NCBI GenBank assembly: GCA_013397455.1
Contig: VYZB01000134.1
Span: forward strand, 727,284-791,283
From: Crotophaga sulcirostris
Lineage: Eukaryota; Chordata; Aves; Cuculiformes; Crotophagidae
DNA: 64,000 nt
Reading direction: 5' to 3'
Part shown: positions 34,601-49,600 of the stretch, in pieces
How the letters are laid out: the number at the start of each line of letters is the position of its first letter
Position numbering within the stretch: the stretch's first letter is position 1
Notes under the pieces: generated by a model
What the model saw: the letters and a program-made list of their open reading frames with translations, nothing else
What the model was told of the DNA's origin: nothing
Databases searched by the model: none
Translations under genes and position numbers: made by a program

Positions 34601-37600
34601 TGATGTTTTTTTGTTGTTGAAGGGGTTTGGGGCTTTTGTTTTTGTTTGGGGGGCTGTGTTGGGTTTTTTTTTGGTAGCAGCTCCTGAAAGGTAATTCTGC
34701 AAAGCTTTCCAAATTAGCAAGATCTTTATTTTAAGTGATTTTTAAAGTGTTAAAAATTATTTGCACTCTGATACGGTAATGTCCATTTTATTTTTTCCAG
34801 CCCCTGCGCTTGTAACCAGCTATCACTTAGTTTTATTGTATGGATAGTATCCTGTAAAGTCTAACAGTTAACAAATAAATCAGACTTTATCCTCAACTGT
34901 GTAGAAATCAGATGTGAAGTACAGATCCGGAACAAATACCTGTCTCTTTAAATGAAAACAAAACAAACATTCTAATAAATTATATTATTACATTACTAAG
35001 AGTTGTCTCCTTTTTCTTTTTTTTAGATGATTGCAAAGGGAAAAAATGCTTCTGAGCTGTTTCCTGCTGTTGTGAAAAATGTTGCCAGCAAAAATATTGA
35101 GGTACTCCTATAGTTCATAAAGCATGCCGTTATGGAAGACTTGTCTGTGAAAATTTTATCTAATTGTATCAGACTTCAAAATAAACCACAAAATGTTGAC
35201 TATTTTTTGAGTAGAGTTTCTCAGTTTAATTTCAACAACAGCATTACGATAATACTTTAATGTGTAAATAAATGACACCTACTAGCGCATTTGGAGAAAG
35301 GAATAATAACTATTTACATAAAAAAAAATTGATCGATTACAGAAAGTTTGTGGAAGTGTACTACAATTACTTGAGGTGTGGTGCTACTTGCAGAAGTTGA
35401 GTAGGGATTGTGCTACACTGAAAAGGTCTATTGCAGATGAAGGCTGAGAGGTAAGGGTTGGGTAAAATTTTCACTGGTCTAATCATTTAGTATATTTATA
35501 AAAGGAGTGTCTCAGCATAAGGATCGCAGAGTGATATCACTAACTTAAGTTAAACAAGTCTTTATGAATTCAAGGTGAGACAAAATGTTATGTTACTAAT
35601 GAAATTTTAAATAATTTTTTGATTCCCAGTACTTAAATATACATAAACATCCCATGATAAGTCTTGTACAATTCTGAAACATTCATCTACATCCCATGCC
35701 TGTACACAGAAAAGCTCCTCGGTCTGGATGGTGCTCTTGTGTTGACTGTCAGTGGATTTAACACCTGGACACAGGAGCTAACATTAATTAGCAGATGCTG
35801 TACACCATTTATATTTTATAGGCCTTTTCTTATATTTTAAGGACATGTGAATTCGCATGCCATCCTCTATGCCGGGGGTGTCAAACTTGCAGCCTGTGGG
35901 CCGAATCCATGCGTCCCCCTTGTTTTACCCAGCCCAGCACCTTGTTCCTACCCAACGGCAGCGCTGAGCTCCTGCCCCTACACTCCTGCCAGCGCTGGGC
36001 ACGTGTGCAGGGGGTGCGACACATGTGCAGGAGAAAGGCAGGAACTGTGAGTTTGACACCCCTGCTCTATACTGTAGTTAAAGTTCCCTCATTACTTAGT
36101 TTTCCACCATTTAGTGTTAAGGTATGTGTGCACAAAAAGACTGTTAAACTGAAGAGAACATTCTATAAAGCTAGCTGACTATTTTCTTTATTAAGGTTAG
36201 TTAGATGACAACTTTAAATCATAATGTAGCTATACTTACAACCATCTAGTTAACACTTCTGTGTCTTAGAAAGCTTTATCATTGTCCAGTTTTTAGGATG
36301 CTTTTGAAATGATAAGAAATTACTGGTTTAAGTCAGATTCTTGGTTGATTGCTCCTGATACTGTTTTCTGAAAATGTTTTGACAAATTTTTGCCTGTCCT
36401 TAAGAATTCTGACATGTCTGTCAGTGCAAATTGTTATAATGCAGTAGCTTGAAATACATCAGTTCATCTGAGTGAATTTGTATCTGAGTGACTTTCCTGC
36501 CCAGAAATGGCTGCTGTTTTGTTTTTTTTTTTTTTATCAGGGCTGAATGCTCTGATAAAGGAAATGGAGGTGAAGAAGCAGTAGAACACGTTCATTTGTT
36601 TTAAGAGAAGCAAGGGGCAACTTATTGTTTACAGAAGTGCCTTGTGATTTTTTTCTTTTATAAGTACATGGTGACCTCAACTTGATTATGTGTATCATGT
36701 TGTGGATGGTAAGGATACAAAAAGTGACCTAATAAACAACTGGTGGTATAGAACAAAAATAAGTCTTGGTCAATAACTCATGGAGTTTGATGTGCTTCTA
36801 TTGATAAACTAATTAAACAAATCTGCCTGTGTTCCTCAAGCCTAATATGCCCCTGTTATGATTAGTTTTATAGAAAGGAGCATTTTAACATTGAATGAAG
36901 GTAAATGGTAAAAGAATAGTGTAGTCACGAAGCTCTAAGTGCTTCCATTTCTAGTCACAGAGTGGTTTCAAGGAAAGGAGGCTTTCTTTGCACACCTGCA
37001 GTCATTCAGTGCATAGGCCTCTTGTGATCAATGTTGATTGCTGCTTGTCTATAGCTGAACAACAAATAATTTAGTATGGTGTAACCTTCTGTGATTGAAT
37101 ATTTTGGTGCCAATTCTGGCAAAAAGCATGATACATCTTCTGATAGTGTCAGTAATTATAGCACAGCTGTAGTTGAGGGTCTTTCAGAATTTTCCATTAT
37201 AAACCCCAATAGTCCGTTTACGACTCAAATGTAAAAAATGTTTTCAGTGCTTCCTGGGCATACAGTGGCCATGAGGGGGCAAAGTGAACTAAATTGAATA
37301 CCCTCCTTCCCCCAAATCATACTGAGATTTTCCTAATCTTTGAACATTGCATCCTTTGTGGTATGCTTATATTGGCTACATCTTTTGAATGCTATTGTCA
37401 GGCAAAGGTGATTCTAACACCCGTCACTTTTGTCCAAGACATAGTCAGAAGTGCTCTTTTAATCAGATCAAAATAGTGTCAGTTACTACACTTCATCTGG
37501 AAGTTATATTCTGTTTCAAATATGTTAAAGTAATTGATTTTGAGTTTCAGAGTAAAGAAAAATGGGCCTATTGAAATCCTTGGCTATTGAAGTTTAACCT

Positions 37601-40600
37601 ATTTTTCCATAAGAAAAAAAACTTCAGGAGTGCTCATGTAGTCAGTAGCCACATGTCAGCTTCTTAGATTATTCGCTTCTTTATTTAGTAGTTGATAATA
37701 TAAAGCAATACTGTGTTATTAGCCTTCATCTGACTGTATCATTAGTTAGGTAATAGGTTTCTGTTAAAAGAATTGCAGTAAATCATAAGACATTTCAAAG
37801 CATGTAAGTACTGCAGTTGTATGTAAACTCTTCCTTCAAAGAAGAAAACATTGATGAAAATGTGAAATCTAGGACTTGGTTTTACAGAATTCTAAAACTT
37901 TCTGATAATGATGTTAATTGTGGTTTTTTTATCTTTTCAGATAAAAAAGCTTGTATATGTTTATCTGATGCGTTATGCAGAGGAGCAGCAAGATCTAGCA
38001 TTATTGTCCATCAGTACTTTCCAGCGTGCTTTAAAAGTGAGTGACTATTAACGATACTTTGTAGAGAATTTGGAGCTCGTTACACAGACATAAAAATGTC
38101 TGTGTAAAGTGTGGTCTGGCAAACTAAAGCATGTAAATATCTGCATTTGATTAAGTAGTCTTAGGTTATGTCACTGACAAAGTTTTTTTGCACTACCTCA
38201 GACCTTATCAAGCAGCTAGGCCTGCATGAAGTAAAATTACTTCACTAAAGAAAAAGAACAGATTGGTGCTCTCAAATTCACATGCCCAGCATCTGATTTC
38301 TGGAAAGCCTTTTCTCTTTCCAAGGTAGCTTATGTATGCAGGAATATAACCCTGCTATTACCCTGAACCAGCTGTGTTCCTTTTAGTTTGTGTAAAAGAT
38401 CTTTGTGTACAAGAGAGAATTGGAACATAAGGAAGATAGTAGTGCCTAAATTAAAATATTCAGTGTATTGCGCATGCTACTTTTTTATTAAGAACACTGA
38501 AGAAATAGCATTTTAAAGAGTTTCATTTCAAATTCAGAACACAAGGGAATGGGATTAGAGAACAAAATTTAGGTTGCCTTTGAGGTGTGACGACAGAGAA
38601 AAGAAAAATTTGGCCGGTTTCTGTAGTAAGAAAAGGTTGATTATATTCTTGTACTGTGCTTCTAAGGCTACTCTAGGTTCATAATTGATTTGTCATATCG
38701 CTGACCCAGATGTTTCATCTTGTTGGAAAATTTTGCCATTGGAGTGCCAGGTGTGCAACAGCAGAAGCATCCCACTACTGACTAGAGAGCTCTCCTACCC
38801 TCTTCCTCCCAACTTTTATCTCGTTGTCACGTGTACTACCTTCACTATCTCTGACTGCTGAAATTCAAATTACTTTGTATCCTATGTTTTTAGTGGTATG
38901 TATACAGTGAACACTTCTTTTTTTGAACATAACTTTTAAAAGAGCTCCAGATAGTGGAGAAAAAAAAGGAGAGAGGGTAAATGTGTCTGTGAATAGCTCA
39001 AAAAGAAGTGGTGGTGTGACAAAGCCATAGGCTCTAAGCTAGTTGAGATTTTCAGCAGCTAAGGAAATTACTAAACCTGCTGTGGTAAAGCATAAAATGG
39101 ATGTGTTGTCAAGAACTTGAGTGGTTGTGTTGCAACTGAGAACCACGTTTTCATTTGACAGTTCTTAAATATAAGTAGTAAAACTGAACGAGGTGTGTTT
39201 TTCAGAATATATGAATCCCACTTGTATTGCGGAAAATGTTTCTGGTCATTAAATAAAGTAGCCTTTTTTAAATCTGTCATTCCCATATTTTTCTTGGGAA
39301 AGTGAATTATGTTAATGTTTTCCTTTGCCAAAATTCCAAGTTTTCATAATGTTTCAATGTTTTCTTTCTTACTTTCTTCTACTTTTTTGATTGTTAAAGT
39401 TTGTGTGAATTTCAGCACATTTTCTTGTTAATGTGGCCTTAGCTTGCAAGCATGACTGATAGATAGATTTACATATTTTAATGTGTGGTTGCTAATTAGC
39501 GTAAACACTGTAGAGAATTTAATGATGCAATTCTACACTGTCTTATTTTATTTCTCCACTTCTTTAGGATCCTAATCAGTTAATCCGCGCAAGTGCTCTA
39601 AGAGTTCTATCCAGTATCCGTGTCCCAATTATTGTTCCTATTATGATGCTTGCTATTAAGGAAGCCTCTTCTGATTTATCTCCTTATGTGAGGAAGAATG
39701 CAGCCCACGCAATCCAAAAACTGTACAGGTAAGTAATTCTGACAAATACTGAAAAGCCATTTTGAGATAGTTTTAGGCTGTGTTTATTAAGTCTTCTGGA
39801 GGGATTGGAGTGTCTCAGATACATCAGATCTGTTACTTAAAAATTGTAAATGTGTCTATACGTTTTGTCACTCATCTGGTTTAGTTGGAATCCAGGAAAG
39901 TCTCATGCATGCTAGAATAACAGGGTAACTATGAAGAGATAGAAGAAGAAACCAATATACAGTCTTTTCTTTTTAATATACCCGTTGTTGCTACATAGAT
40001 TATGACAATTATTTTGATGTGTATTCTCAGAATTGAAGATTTCCGTGCTTACCATCTGTATCTTTCATCTTGAAGGCAACAACCTTATCCTATTGCACAC
40101 TCTTACTGATCAGGATGCAGGCCTGTTACAATATAGATCATGCAGTTATGATCCTAGATACTCTGTCTTTCCAGTAATTGGCTGTGGATCCCCACTCTCG
40201 CCAGTTGCTGGCACTAGCACATACAAACACACAATGCTAGCACACACACATGTCCTCACGCTTTCATTAAAACACTATGAATCCCATAGTAGCTGGATTT
40301 AGAAACTCAAACTACACAGTAAATGGCCCTTGTAACCCCTTGTCTCCAGTTGTTTCCCACTGGGTGGAGAGGAAGAATGTCCTTTGATTTCCTGATAGCA
40401 TCAAAACTATTTGGAGAAGTTTGGCAGTAATGATTTCTTAGTGCCAGGAAGGCACAGCAGTATCTGGACAGCAGGCTGTTTCATGGAATTTTAATTTAAG
40501 TTGATGCTTCCGTGTCTTCTCTTCATGGCAGGCAAAGTTTATTTTACTACTGCAGATTAAAGAGCTTATTGATGGTTGGAGCAAAACTGGAAGATACTGG

Positions 40601-43600
40601 AATCTAACTTGATTACTAAAATACCTTTTATCCATCCTTCATGCAACGTCCAGATATGGTGGCATCTTCAAATATACCTTGGATTTTTTTCTTATCTGTG
40701 GTTCATATAGTGTGCTATGTGTACATGGTGCCAGTGGTAAGATTTTGAAATCATCCTCACAAAAGGGTCTTTTTTACAGTAAAAAAATAAAACACATGGT
40801 AAAAAATACAGCAGCACAATCTAAAGAAAGTGGCCTCACTCCCGTCTTAGTACAATGGATGTCTGGCTCGCATAGCAAAGGAAATCAAATTAATCAGTCC
40901 ACAGGCAGGCCTACTTGGCATGCCTGCAAATAAGAGTGTTTAACAGGCAGTCTCAGCAGGTATTTCAACAAGAATCATGACTGGTAGCTCCGCAATTCAG
41001 TGATACAGATCATATACTGGTGACAGGGCTGTCTCTTGGCCTGTTTGTAGTGAGTAAGTAGTTTCAGAGGGCTCGCTCTGAAGTTGGTCAAAATCAGAAT
41101 TCTGAAGGGAGTGGATTTTTGATGCAAAGGTTACTCGATAGTTTGTATAGTTCCCTACCTCTGACTACTCCATCTTCTGCAAGCATTTGAGTCAGAAGAA
41201 GTAACAGTTTATTCTAATAGTGACTGTATGCTCCCATTTGCTTTTTGATTTCCATGAGTTCTCTACCTGTTTGGTAGTCCTGTAGTTCAGTCAGTTCTCC
41301 AGTCAGACTTCTGGATGCAGGTTCAATACTCCAATCTTCCTTCTATTTAGTGTCATGGTGTCTGGATGGGTGTCTGACCTAGAAGAGCTTGTTCGTTAAG
41401 TGGTTCAATCAGTCCTACCAGCAGGAAGCTTACATATCAAACAAAAGATTTCAGGCATAGTGTGAACAGCAACGTTTGTGCCCAATGCAATCAACATTAC
41501 CAGGTACATTGCAGTAATTTTATCATTGAAAATGTCAGACCTCTTGCTTATTTCACTTAGAGTGCTTTTCAAGGCTATTAGTATCTTCTGTCTATCAACA
41601 GAAAACTCTTAGAATGTACTTGCAGTGAGATTTGGAGAAAGACTTTTAAAAAGTCCCATCGCTAGTATTAATAAATTTCATACTGCTATTAGTAGATACT
41701 ATAACTGGAGCAGATCACCCTGAGCTCTTTAGCTTCTTTTATTTCTTTTATTTTCTTTCCAAGAATACTGCCTTCTTTATTTAAAACACCAGGAAAGAGT
41801 AGGAATGTAAATTCAGTTGCCAGAACCCTTACTGAAGATTTTCTTGATCACATTAAAAAATGAGTGTTTTTCAGTGTTTGTTAGTGGTAAGCATTTCTTT
41901 CTCTCTTCAAATTTTATACCAATTTTGAACATTTGAAATAAGGCCCATTAGAAAGAATTTTTGCTGTTTTCCCCAGAGAGTTTTAGTCCTTAGCAAAAGA
42001 TCCAGTAAACCTTTTCTGACAAAATTAGAAGATGGAACAAAAGGTGATCATCGAAGTACTTCAGTGTACAACAGTGTGCGGGTGCTTTGCTTATGCAGAT
42101 GGTGACTTAAGAAAGTTTTGTTATCCATTTAGCATGTTCTGTTGTTGTCAGGTTGAGCCTTAGCAAAGTAGTGTGCGACTAGATACTCCTTTTGTGAATC
42201 TGTAGCTGGAAAGCATATACTGTCTATTAGGGCAGTTAACATCAAAACTGAAGTGTACAGTAATGACCAAATACTTCCTTGCTTATCTCTAATTGTATCC
42301 CCCTTGAAATGGCTTTTGAAAGGCATACAACTACATATCTATATGGCTTTTTGTGCCTAATTTCTCTTTGTATTTTCTTCTGCATTGGCTTTGAATTCTT
42401 CTGTGCTCCATAGATCTGTGATGAAGAAAGAGGTGGAATGAAAAATTAGTCCTTACCTGCCTTAGAAGCAAGTTTCACAGTAATAGATGTTTCTGGGAAA
42501 TTTTTCTCTACTCTTTGACTATGAAAAGGATGATGCAAAGATTGATGTTTTTCCTTTGTTTTTACTGTTTGTATAAGACTTCAAGCAGTCCATTTTTCAT
42601 CAGCTTGCATACCAACTTTGTGTACATACATTTGAATACAATGTCCAGATTTTTTAGTTCCAATACTTCTGACTAAAACTAGTGTAGTTAAAGTGTCTTA
42701 CTTGAAGCATTATATTGATAATTAGATAATAAAGGTATGATTCTGCTTTGTTCTGGTGTTCATTCACTGCTGAGTTAATTCATGCTGAAATTCCCTTCTG
42801 TAAAAGCAGTGAGATCCTTGTGAATTAACATCTGAAGTTCAGTCAGTTTCTCCCTAATGGTTTGGCCTGTCTTAATGTTTCTTAAATCCTGAAATTTTTG
42901 TGAGTTTAAGTATTAAACTTCTTACAAAACACCCATAAGTGCTGTAACATAAAGATAATCTTTATAATTTTATACTCCCTCAATTCAGTTCTGTATTCCA
43001 TGGTTAACTTTGTTTTCAGTCAAGTTCTTTAACAATCAGTTCTTTGGAATACTTGATTTTTCTGGAAGTAGTTTCTTCAGTGTTCTTATTTCCCAGCTTA
43101 TGTGTGAAGGTCAACAAACCTAACCCCTTTTAGTTTCAGATGTCTGACCAAATGAGTAAAATGAATTTTTGTTTTTCCTTCTAGTCTTGATCCAGAGCAA
43201 AAGGAAATGTTAATTGAAGTGATAGAAAAGCTTTTGAAGGATAGAAGTACGGTAAGAAACAGTATACTATTGGATGTGCATATGTTTTTAAAGAGTTTAG
43301 TCCTGAGGCTGCCGTTCAGCAGTACATAATACACACTCCTACCCTTGCTGATATGGTTTTATGTGGTTTTAGATAGAACCATCATTCTGTATTTACATAT
43401 TATACTATGACTGTAATAGTGCTCATCTGCTTTAATAAGACTGGTAATTTTACATGCATCGTGGGTATTCTTAATATGTTTTTGTTAGCACATTTTTTAT
43501 GTATGCTTCTTTAAACTTAATTTTGTTATATAATGATGTGAATCAGTGTACAAGTGTCTGTGTATCAACACTTTTTCATTGGGTAATTATCTAGGTAATT

Positions 43601-46600
43601 TAAATGTATTTGTTATACTGTAAGAATAGATTACTTCTGTACAATGCAGTGGATGCCTGTTGACATCAGACTGCCTTATAGTCTGTATAGCTGTTAAGCA
43701 ATGATACTTACTGTGTTCTTGTTCATTCTTGCAAATATCCCCAGTTCCACTCTGGTAAGTAAAACCAATGTCCTGGGACAATTCCCGTCAATTTGACACT
43801 CCTGTTATATTTTGGCTGCCCTGTAAAGGTACAGGTTTTCTATACTAACTCCTGTATGTTTCGCAATGGCCACACACTTTATTTTTCTTTCTGTACGTTA
43901 CAAATAAGTTTCCCAAGCTTAAGCAGGAAGGTGACTGATTAAGGAGTCAAAGATAGACTTTAAACAGAAAACAGTTGTAGATAAAAACATTCTCTTGTTC
44001 TTCTTGTTCAGATTACAATTTAGTAAATGTAATCTTTTTTGAGTAATTGGAAGTATTACTAGATACTAGATGGTGTGTTGCTTCAACTCCTAGTTGTCAA
44101 GTGTTTTTGTAACACACAGGATTATATCCTCTGTTCTAGCACAGTCCAAGTGTTCAGGACATAAATGCTGCTGTCCTCTAAAAGGCGTCTTGCAACTTCC
44201 ACTGAAGGGTTACTGAAGGAGAGTGTCAGAGCTTAATGGCTCAGGAGACAGTAAATGAGTGAGTTAGTTCTCCTGACTGCATCTATGCTTGACCTGTACT
44301 CATTTGTCAGAGGCCTTTGTGCATCTGTGGAGTTGCCCCCCAGTGGTTCTTCGTGTATTTTCTTTTCGTGGTTCATGCACTTGGTGTGCATGCAGTCTCT
44401 GAATGTGAGATTAAATTCTTTATACCATTGGGTTTTTTCCTTACTCCATTTATTTTAGAAATGTTTGGGGGAAGTTATTATTAACATGAATGATTTATAG
44501 AAGTTGAATGTTGTTCAAGTGATGTTTGAGACTTTGGTTTAAAAAAAAGTTTTTACACATAACTTGTTTATTTTCTATAAAATAAATTAGGGTCATTTTG
44601 CATTTAATAGCAAAAAATAAAGAAAACCTGTTCTGGGTGGGAATTTCACTACAGTAAAATTAAGCCATTTTATCAGACTGTAGAAAATGCTCATTTTTTA
44701 GGTCTCAACCAGTAATAAATTTCAATATAAGCTGAGGTAAGCAAAGCTTAAGATAAGATGAGATCTAACCTTAACTCAGCACTTCATTAAAATTTCTGGT
44801 GAGATAAATGAAAGATCGCTTTACTTAAGTGACTTAACATGAAGATTCAATTAAAAGCCAAGCTCTCAGTTAGTCTAAGATTCAGAATTATCAAGTGCAA
44901 ACCATCGTTAACATAACCTCAGGGGTAGCTAATTGGGAATTGGAATGTCTCAACAAAGCTGTGATTTTGTGCCAGTGGATTTTTTTTTAAACAGATAAGT
45001 TGTTTACAAGTGTTTTTATTATAGAAACTAAGAGAATCCTAGATGTGTTTTACCCTTGCTTTACAGAAGAAAGTACCTCAGACTTTGATAAGCAGGTACA
45101 TGAGCATGAATGCCTGCTCCTTTTATTTTTCTAGTAGTTCTAGATAATTGAGCAGCTGACATGATTTTATGTAGAAAGGAAGACAAAAGCATGTGTGTAT
45201 TTTATACTACAATGATTTTCTTAGAAAGTAATATAGCTACTCACATCGTCACGTCTGAAGGTATAATTGGGTATTTTAGAGGAGACTAGTTCCCTTTTTC
45301 TTTTTGTTTAATTCTGTATGAGTTCACTCTAATTCTGTTTTTTCCATTCAGTTAACAAACCTGATGATCTAGCTTTAGGGCATAGGGTTTAAGGCAGAAT
45401 TTGTTGCTTAAATTGCTTTTGGCATACTGTGAAGGACTGTAGAAGTGCACTCTGTTTTTAACCTCTGTATTTTACAACTCCGTGCAAACAATAAAAATGG
45501 AGTTCATTAGTGATACCTGAGTTATAGCAGCTAAAAAAATTTCGTGTTAATATTGAGAAGAAATCATGTCTATTGTGCAAACCTGTAAAGCGAAAAGAAC
45601 TTGTGTCTTGAATTCTTCAGTCCAAACTACAGTATCCACAAGTGCATCTAAAGCTGCATCTGAAAACCAAAAGCAGAATGTAGAACTAAAGCTGTGATGT
45701 AGTTGTATGGATGCTGAGCATATTAAAAATGTCCAAATTTATTGCAGGTTTCAGGCTTTGATCTGATTTTATTTTTTTTGGGCACATACATCTCTTATAA
45801 AAAAGGTTTATGATGTTTGTGCGGAAATAAAAATGCATGTGATGCATGATAAAATGGATTTTTTTCAGCCCCATCCAGAGAACTAAGTTGGTATATGGCT
45901 ACATATGTTTTATGCTATATCATGACTGTTGCTGTTATGGCTTTTGGTCTGGAACCAGGGAGTATACAGAGTGCAGCACTACTTCTGAACTCTTCTAAGA
46001 CAGGAGAATGTTAAAGAGAAATTTCAGAACATGTTGCCCAAACTTGCAGATGCTCATTGTTTCCTAAATACGTACTCCTAATGTTATGTCCCCAGAAATG
46101 TCCTTTGTGAAGTAATATGGGAAGGGATGAGGCAAGTTTTGCATGAAGACTGACAGTAAATTAGCTTATTGCACTGTATCTGTTTATTGCTAATTAATAT
46201 TTACACTGGTTTCTAAAAGCTAAACTTTCTTCTAGCCTCTGCTTAAATAATATTTTTTCTTGTAGTAAGAATATTTTAATTCCATTAAGCTACTTCTAAT
46301 ATTTACATAAATTTATTATTTTGTTCTAGTGTGATAATTTACTCCTGAATAGAACAGATGCAACTTAGTAAGAGTTCTATTTAGGGGGTGAAAAGGCTTT
46401 ATACAAACATGTAAGTATTGAGATTTCTTCTGCAGACTGCACGGTTACTAGGTGAAGCACAGATTCTTGTGAAGTGAGTCCCGTTAGATTAAAAAATGTT
46501 CCTATGAATTGGTAATGGCATTGCAATGAAGATCTTGATCTTTTAAACTAAAGCAGTATATTTGGGGATAATGAGGAAAGAAAGCTGGGCTCTGTACTTT

Positions 46601-49600
46601 TCAGCAGAATGCTCCTTGTTAGTAGGTTAATGTTTTAGTTTGGAACCAAGATATGGGGATGAGACAATGTTTTCTTAACTTATTGATTTAATGTTGGTAA
46701 AAGCTTCACTTTTGTGGAAAAAAATATTGTATTTGTGCAGATATTTTATTGTGATATATCTATTATCCAGCTATTAGAAGATAAATGACTGATCTTTTCC
46801 AGTTTTCTTGCCTCCAGAAAATTGAAATAAGAAGGGGAATATCATTTGGGCTGTATGATTAGGGCAGGTGGGGTGGCCATTAATTTAAGATAGAGGAATC
46901 TTGGCAGCATAGACCAACTTGCACTATATTATCAATCAAACCTCGATGCACTTCTTGTGATGACCCAGCACTCTCAGGTTTTCTCAGCGTTAATTAGAAT
47001 TCATGACAAAATAGATGCAAGGAAACGTTTTGTACCCTTCATAATTTTATAGAAAATTTATTGTTATTAGAGGAACCATTTGCTTAGTGTGATTTTTTTC
47101 ATTACCAGCTTGTCAACTAGCATAGATAATCTGGAGAAAATATGAACTCCATAGATTGGGTGTCACTTTTGTTGATGGTTCATGTAGTTTACCTTGGAGC
47201 ACAGCTAATGGCTGAAGTTCATAGCAACAGCACAGAAATACGTGGCAACCAGCGAAAGACAAATGAACCATGTTTATTGCTTTAATATAAAAAATACATA
47301 AATGGAGAGCAGCGTTTGAATTTGATGAGCTCATTGCTAGTTTTGTTGAAGTGATTTATATTTTCTCCTTATACAAAAAGCTACTATTGGCACAGTGAGA
47401 TGGAAATTAACTGGCTGTTTTTTGGAAACCGATATTTTTTGGTTTTATGTTCTGATTGGATCATTTTGTTTTAATTCAAAATATTTTTATGGATTGTTGA
47501 GCATTTAATAAACAAATATTATTAGCTATTCCTTTGATGCTTAGATGTATAGTAGAATCATACTATAAGGGAAACAGTGTCAACCTAGAAAATAATCCTT
47601 TATTAACAAAACATTAGGAAATTTTTTCAGATAAATCCTCCTATTACCATTGTGTTTTCAAACTGTCTTATACTCTCACCTTTTTTTCCCCCTTTCAAAT
47701 GAAAAGCCTAATTTTTGAAAATGCAGTGATAAGGAGAAGGACATGGTGTTAAATAGTGTCATAATGTATGGCAATTCCTGTATTAACTTGTAAATCTAGG
47801 GGCTTGCCATAAAAATAAAATGCTTTTTCATCCAGTGCACTTCTTATGTTTCATAGTGTAGGTTTAAATTTTTATTAATATCTTTTAAACATTCACAACT
47901 GACAGTATTCTCCTTGTAAACTTGAGTAGGTGACTGGTGTGAATTGAAATTAGAAATTATTTAGAATTCCTGTATTTAAGTATGACTATTTCTTAATATC
48001 AAGTTATTGTGTTGTACTCACAGGAACTGAACTTTTAGAAAGCCAGTGCTGTTCATAGGATATATGCTCAGTTTTAGAAGATTTAAACTAGTTTATAGAT
48101 AGTCTTTTATGTCAGCTCTCAAACTATACCATATCCAAATGAAAGAAAAATATAGCAAAGTATGTATGCAGTACTAGTAGCAGTAAAAGGCAAGGGTATG
48201 TGCTCCAGAACTACATTCGGACACCAGCATCTGTGTCATCCTTCACCTATGAATGTAAAAGACTGTTTTTAAATATTAGGCTGTGACTGTTTTTTTAGTC
48301 ATAAATTGATCTGTGTGTCAGTCACTCTCCTCCTCATTCCCTCCCTCCTTTTCTCCCCTTGTGTGTCAAACCTGTTAAGAGACCCTATACTGTATTGTAA
48401 TGTGGAGCAGTAAAATATCTATAATAAAATCTATGGGACAGTAACCTAAAAATCATCTCTGTGGTCTAGAAATGTCATCCTTGTCTTCTAAAACTTCAGG
48501 TCTATCCACCGTCCTCTGCAAGTGGACCTTAACTGTAGTTGAGAGTTTTGCATCTTGATCAATTGCTTTACTGCAAGTGAGTTCTCTTCAATCCTCAATT
48601 AATCTGGCCTAATTTAATACCTACTCAGGACCTGATAGTGATTTGCCTGGAGTTAATGACTGTCTTCTGTTGAGCTTTGAACCCACACCTAAGCATCAAA
48701 TCCAACAGTTTTTAATTACAGAATAACTTCCTGCAACACATTGTTAAGGAGGAAGTTTAGTACAACATTAAAAAAAGGTATTGTTTTTGCGATACAGCAA
48801 AAAATAGCAAATTACTTTAGATGTAAAGTGTGTTTTATTTAGCTCTATCAAATAATCAAATTTTGCTCCCTGGAATGAGTTGTATACTTGCTGGGGCCAA
48901 CAGGTCCCAGTATGTGGACGGGGCTGGAGACAATAAATGCAACTTCACGTTTATTCTTATTGGTAATTCATAAAATCCCCACAGAGCCTGAAACTTGTTT
49001 AGCATAATAGCAAGACTAAATTCTGAGCTGTTTTCTTTCAGTTGTTATGTTGGGTGCATACTAATAAACCAAATGTCAGCCAAATGTAGGGAGAAAAATG
49101 TAACATATGAATATCATTGTATTTAATATTTCTCAAAAAGTACCATTTCAATAAACTGCACTTCTATTTAATTGCTTACTTTAAGTCATTGGGGAAATTT
49201 TAGAGGTTGGAATGCAGTTCCCCAGTGCTCAGATAGAATATGACATTAATTTGCTGCTAGAAGACTGTACTGCATGCATGCTAACTGCATACATATCAGC
49301 TGCTTCATATAAAGTCTCATCATTTTAGTTATTTGATTTAACACATGCTCTGACATAAAACAAATCTTAATTAAAGCAATTAGAAGAGAAAGAACAGTAA
49401 TTCCAGGCATACAATGGCATGTCCTTATAAAGCATGGTCAGCTTTTGAGGTTTTCCCACAGTTAAAGTCATCTGCTGCCGGAATTTTAACAGGAACCCCA
49501 ATATGTTTTTACTTTCTTTAATTTTATAAGAAAATACCCTATCAGAAGGTTTCAGTAAGCCCTGAGGTCTTAAAATTTGTGAATCTATTTAACATTGTCA

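Larger units (their letters stand above)
30567..35026 (+). other. AP3B1: AP3B1 intron 2 (4.46 kb, phase 0)
   Basis: GTATGT ... TTTTTTTTAG. It contains a sense CR1 tail (30771-30925) and an antisense CR1 (31403-32080). T/G-rich runs occur at about 34604-34675. Nothing else was recognised. Confidence 0.9.
35102..37940 (+). other. AP3B1: AP3B1 intron 3 (2.84 kb, phase 0)
   Basis: GTACTC ... ATCTTTTCAG. It contains a second hAT-type MITE (35873-36064) and a perfect short hairpin (36533-36559). Confidence 0.9.

Noticed and set aside
43787..43805. TTTGACACTCCTG resembling the end of the hAT-type MITE
   Set aside because: No matching partner terminus or target duplication nearby; too short to call.
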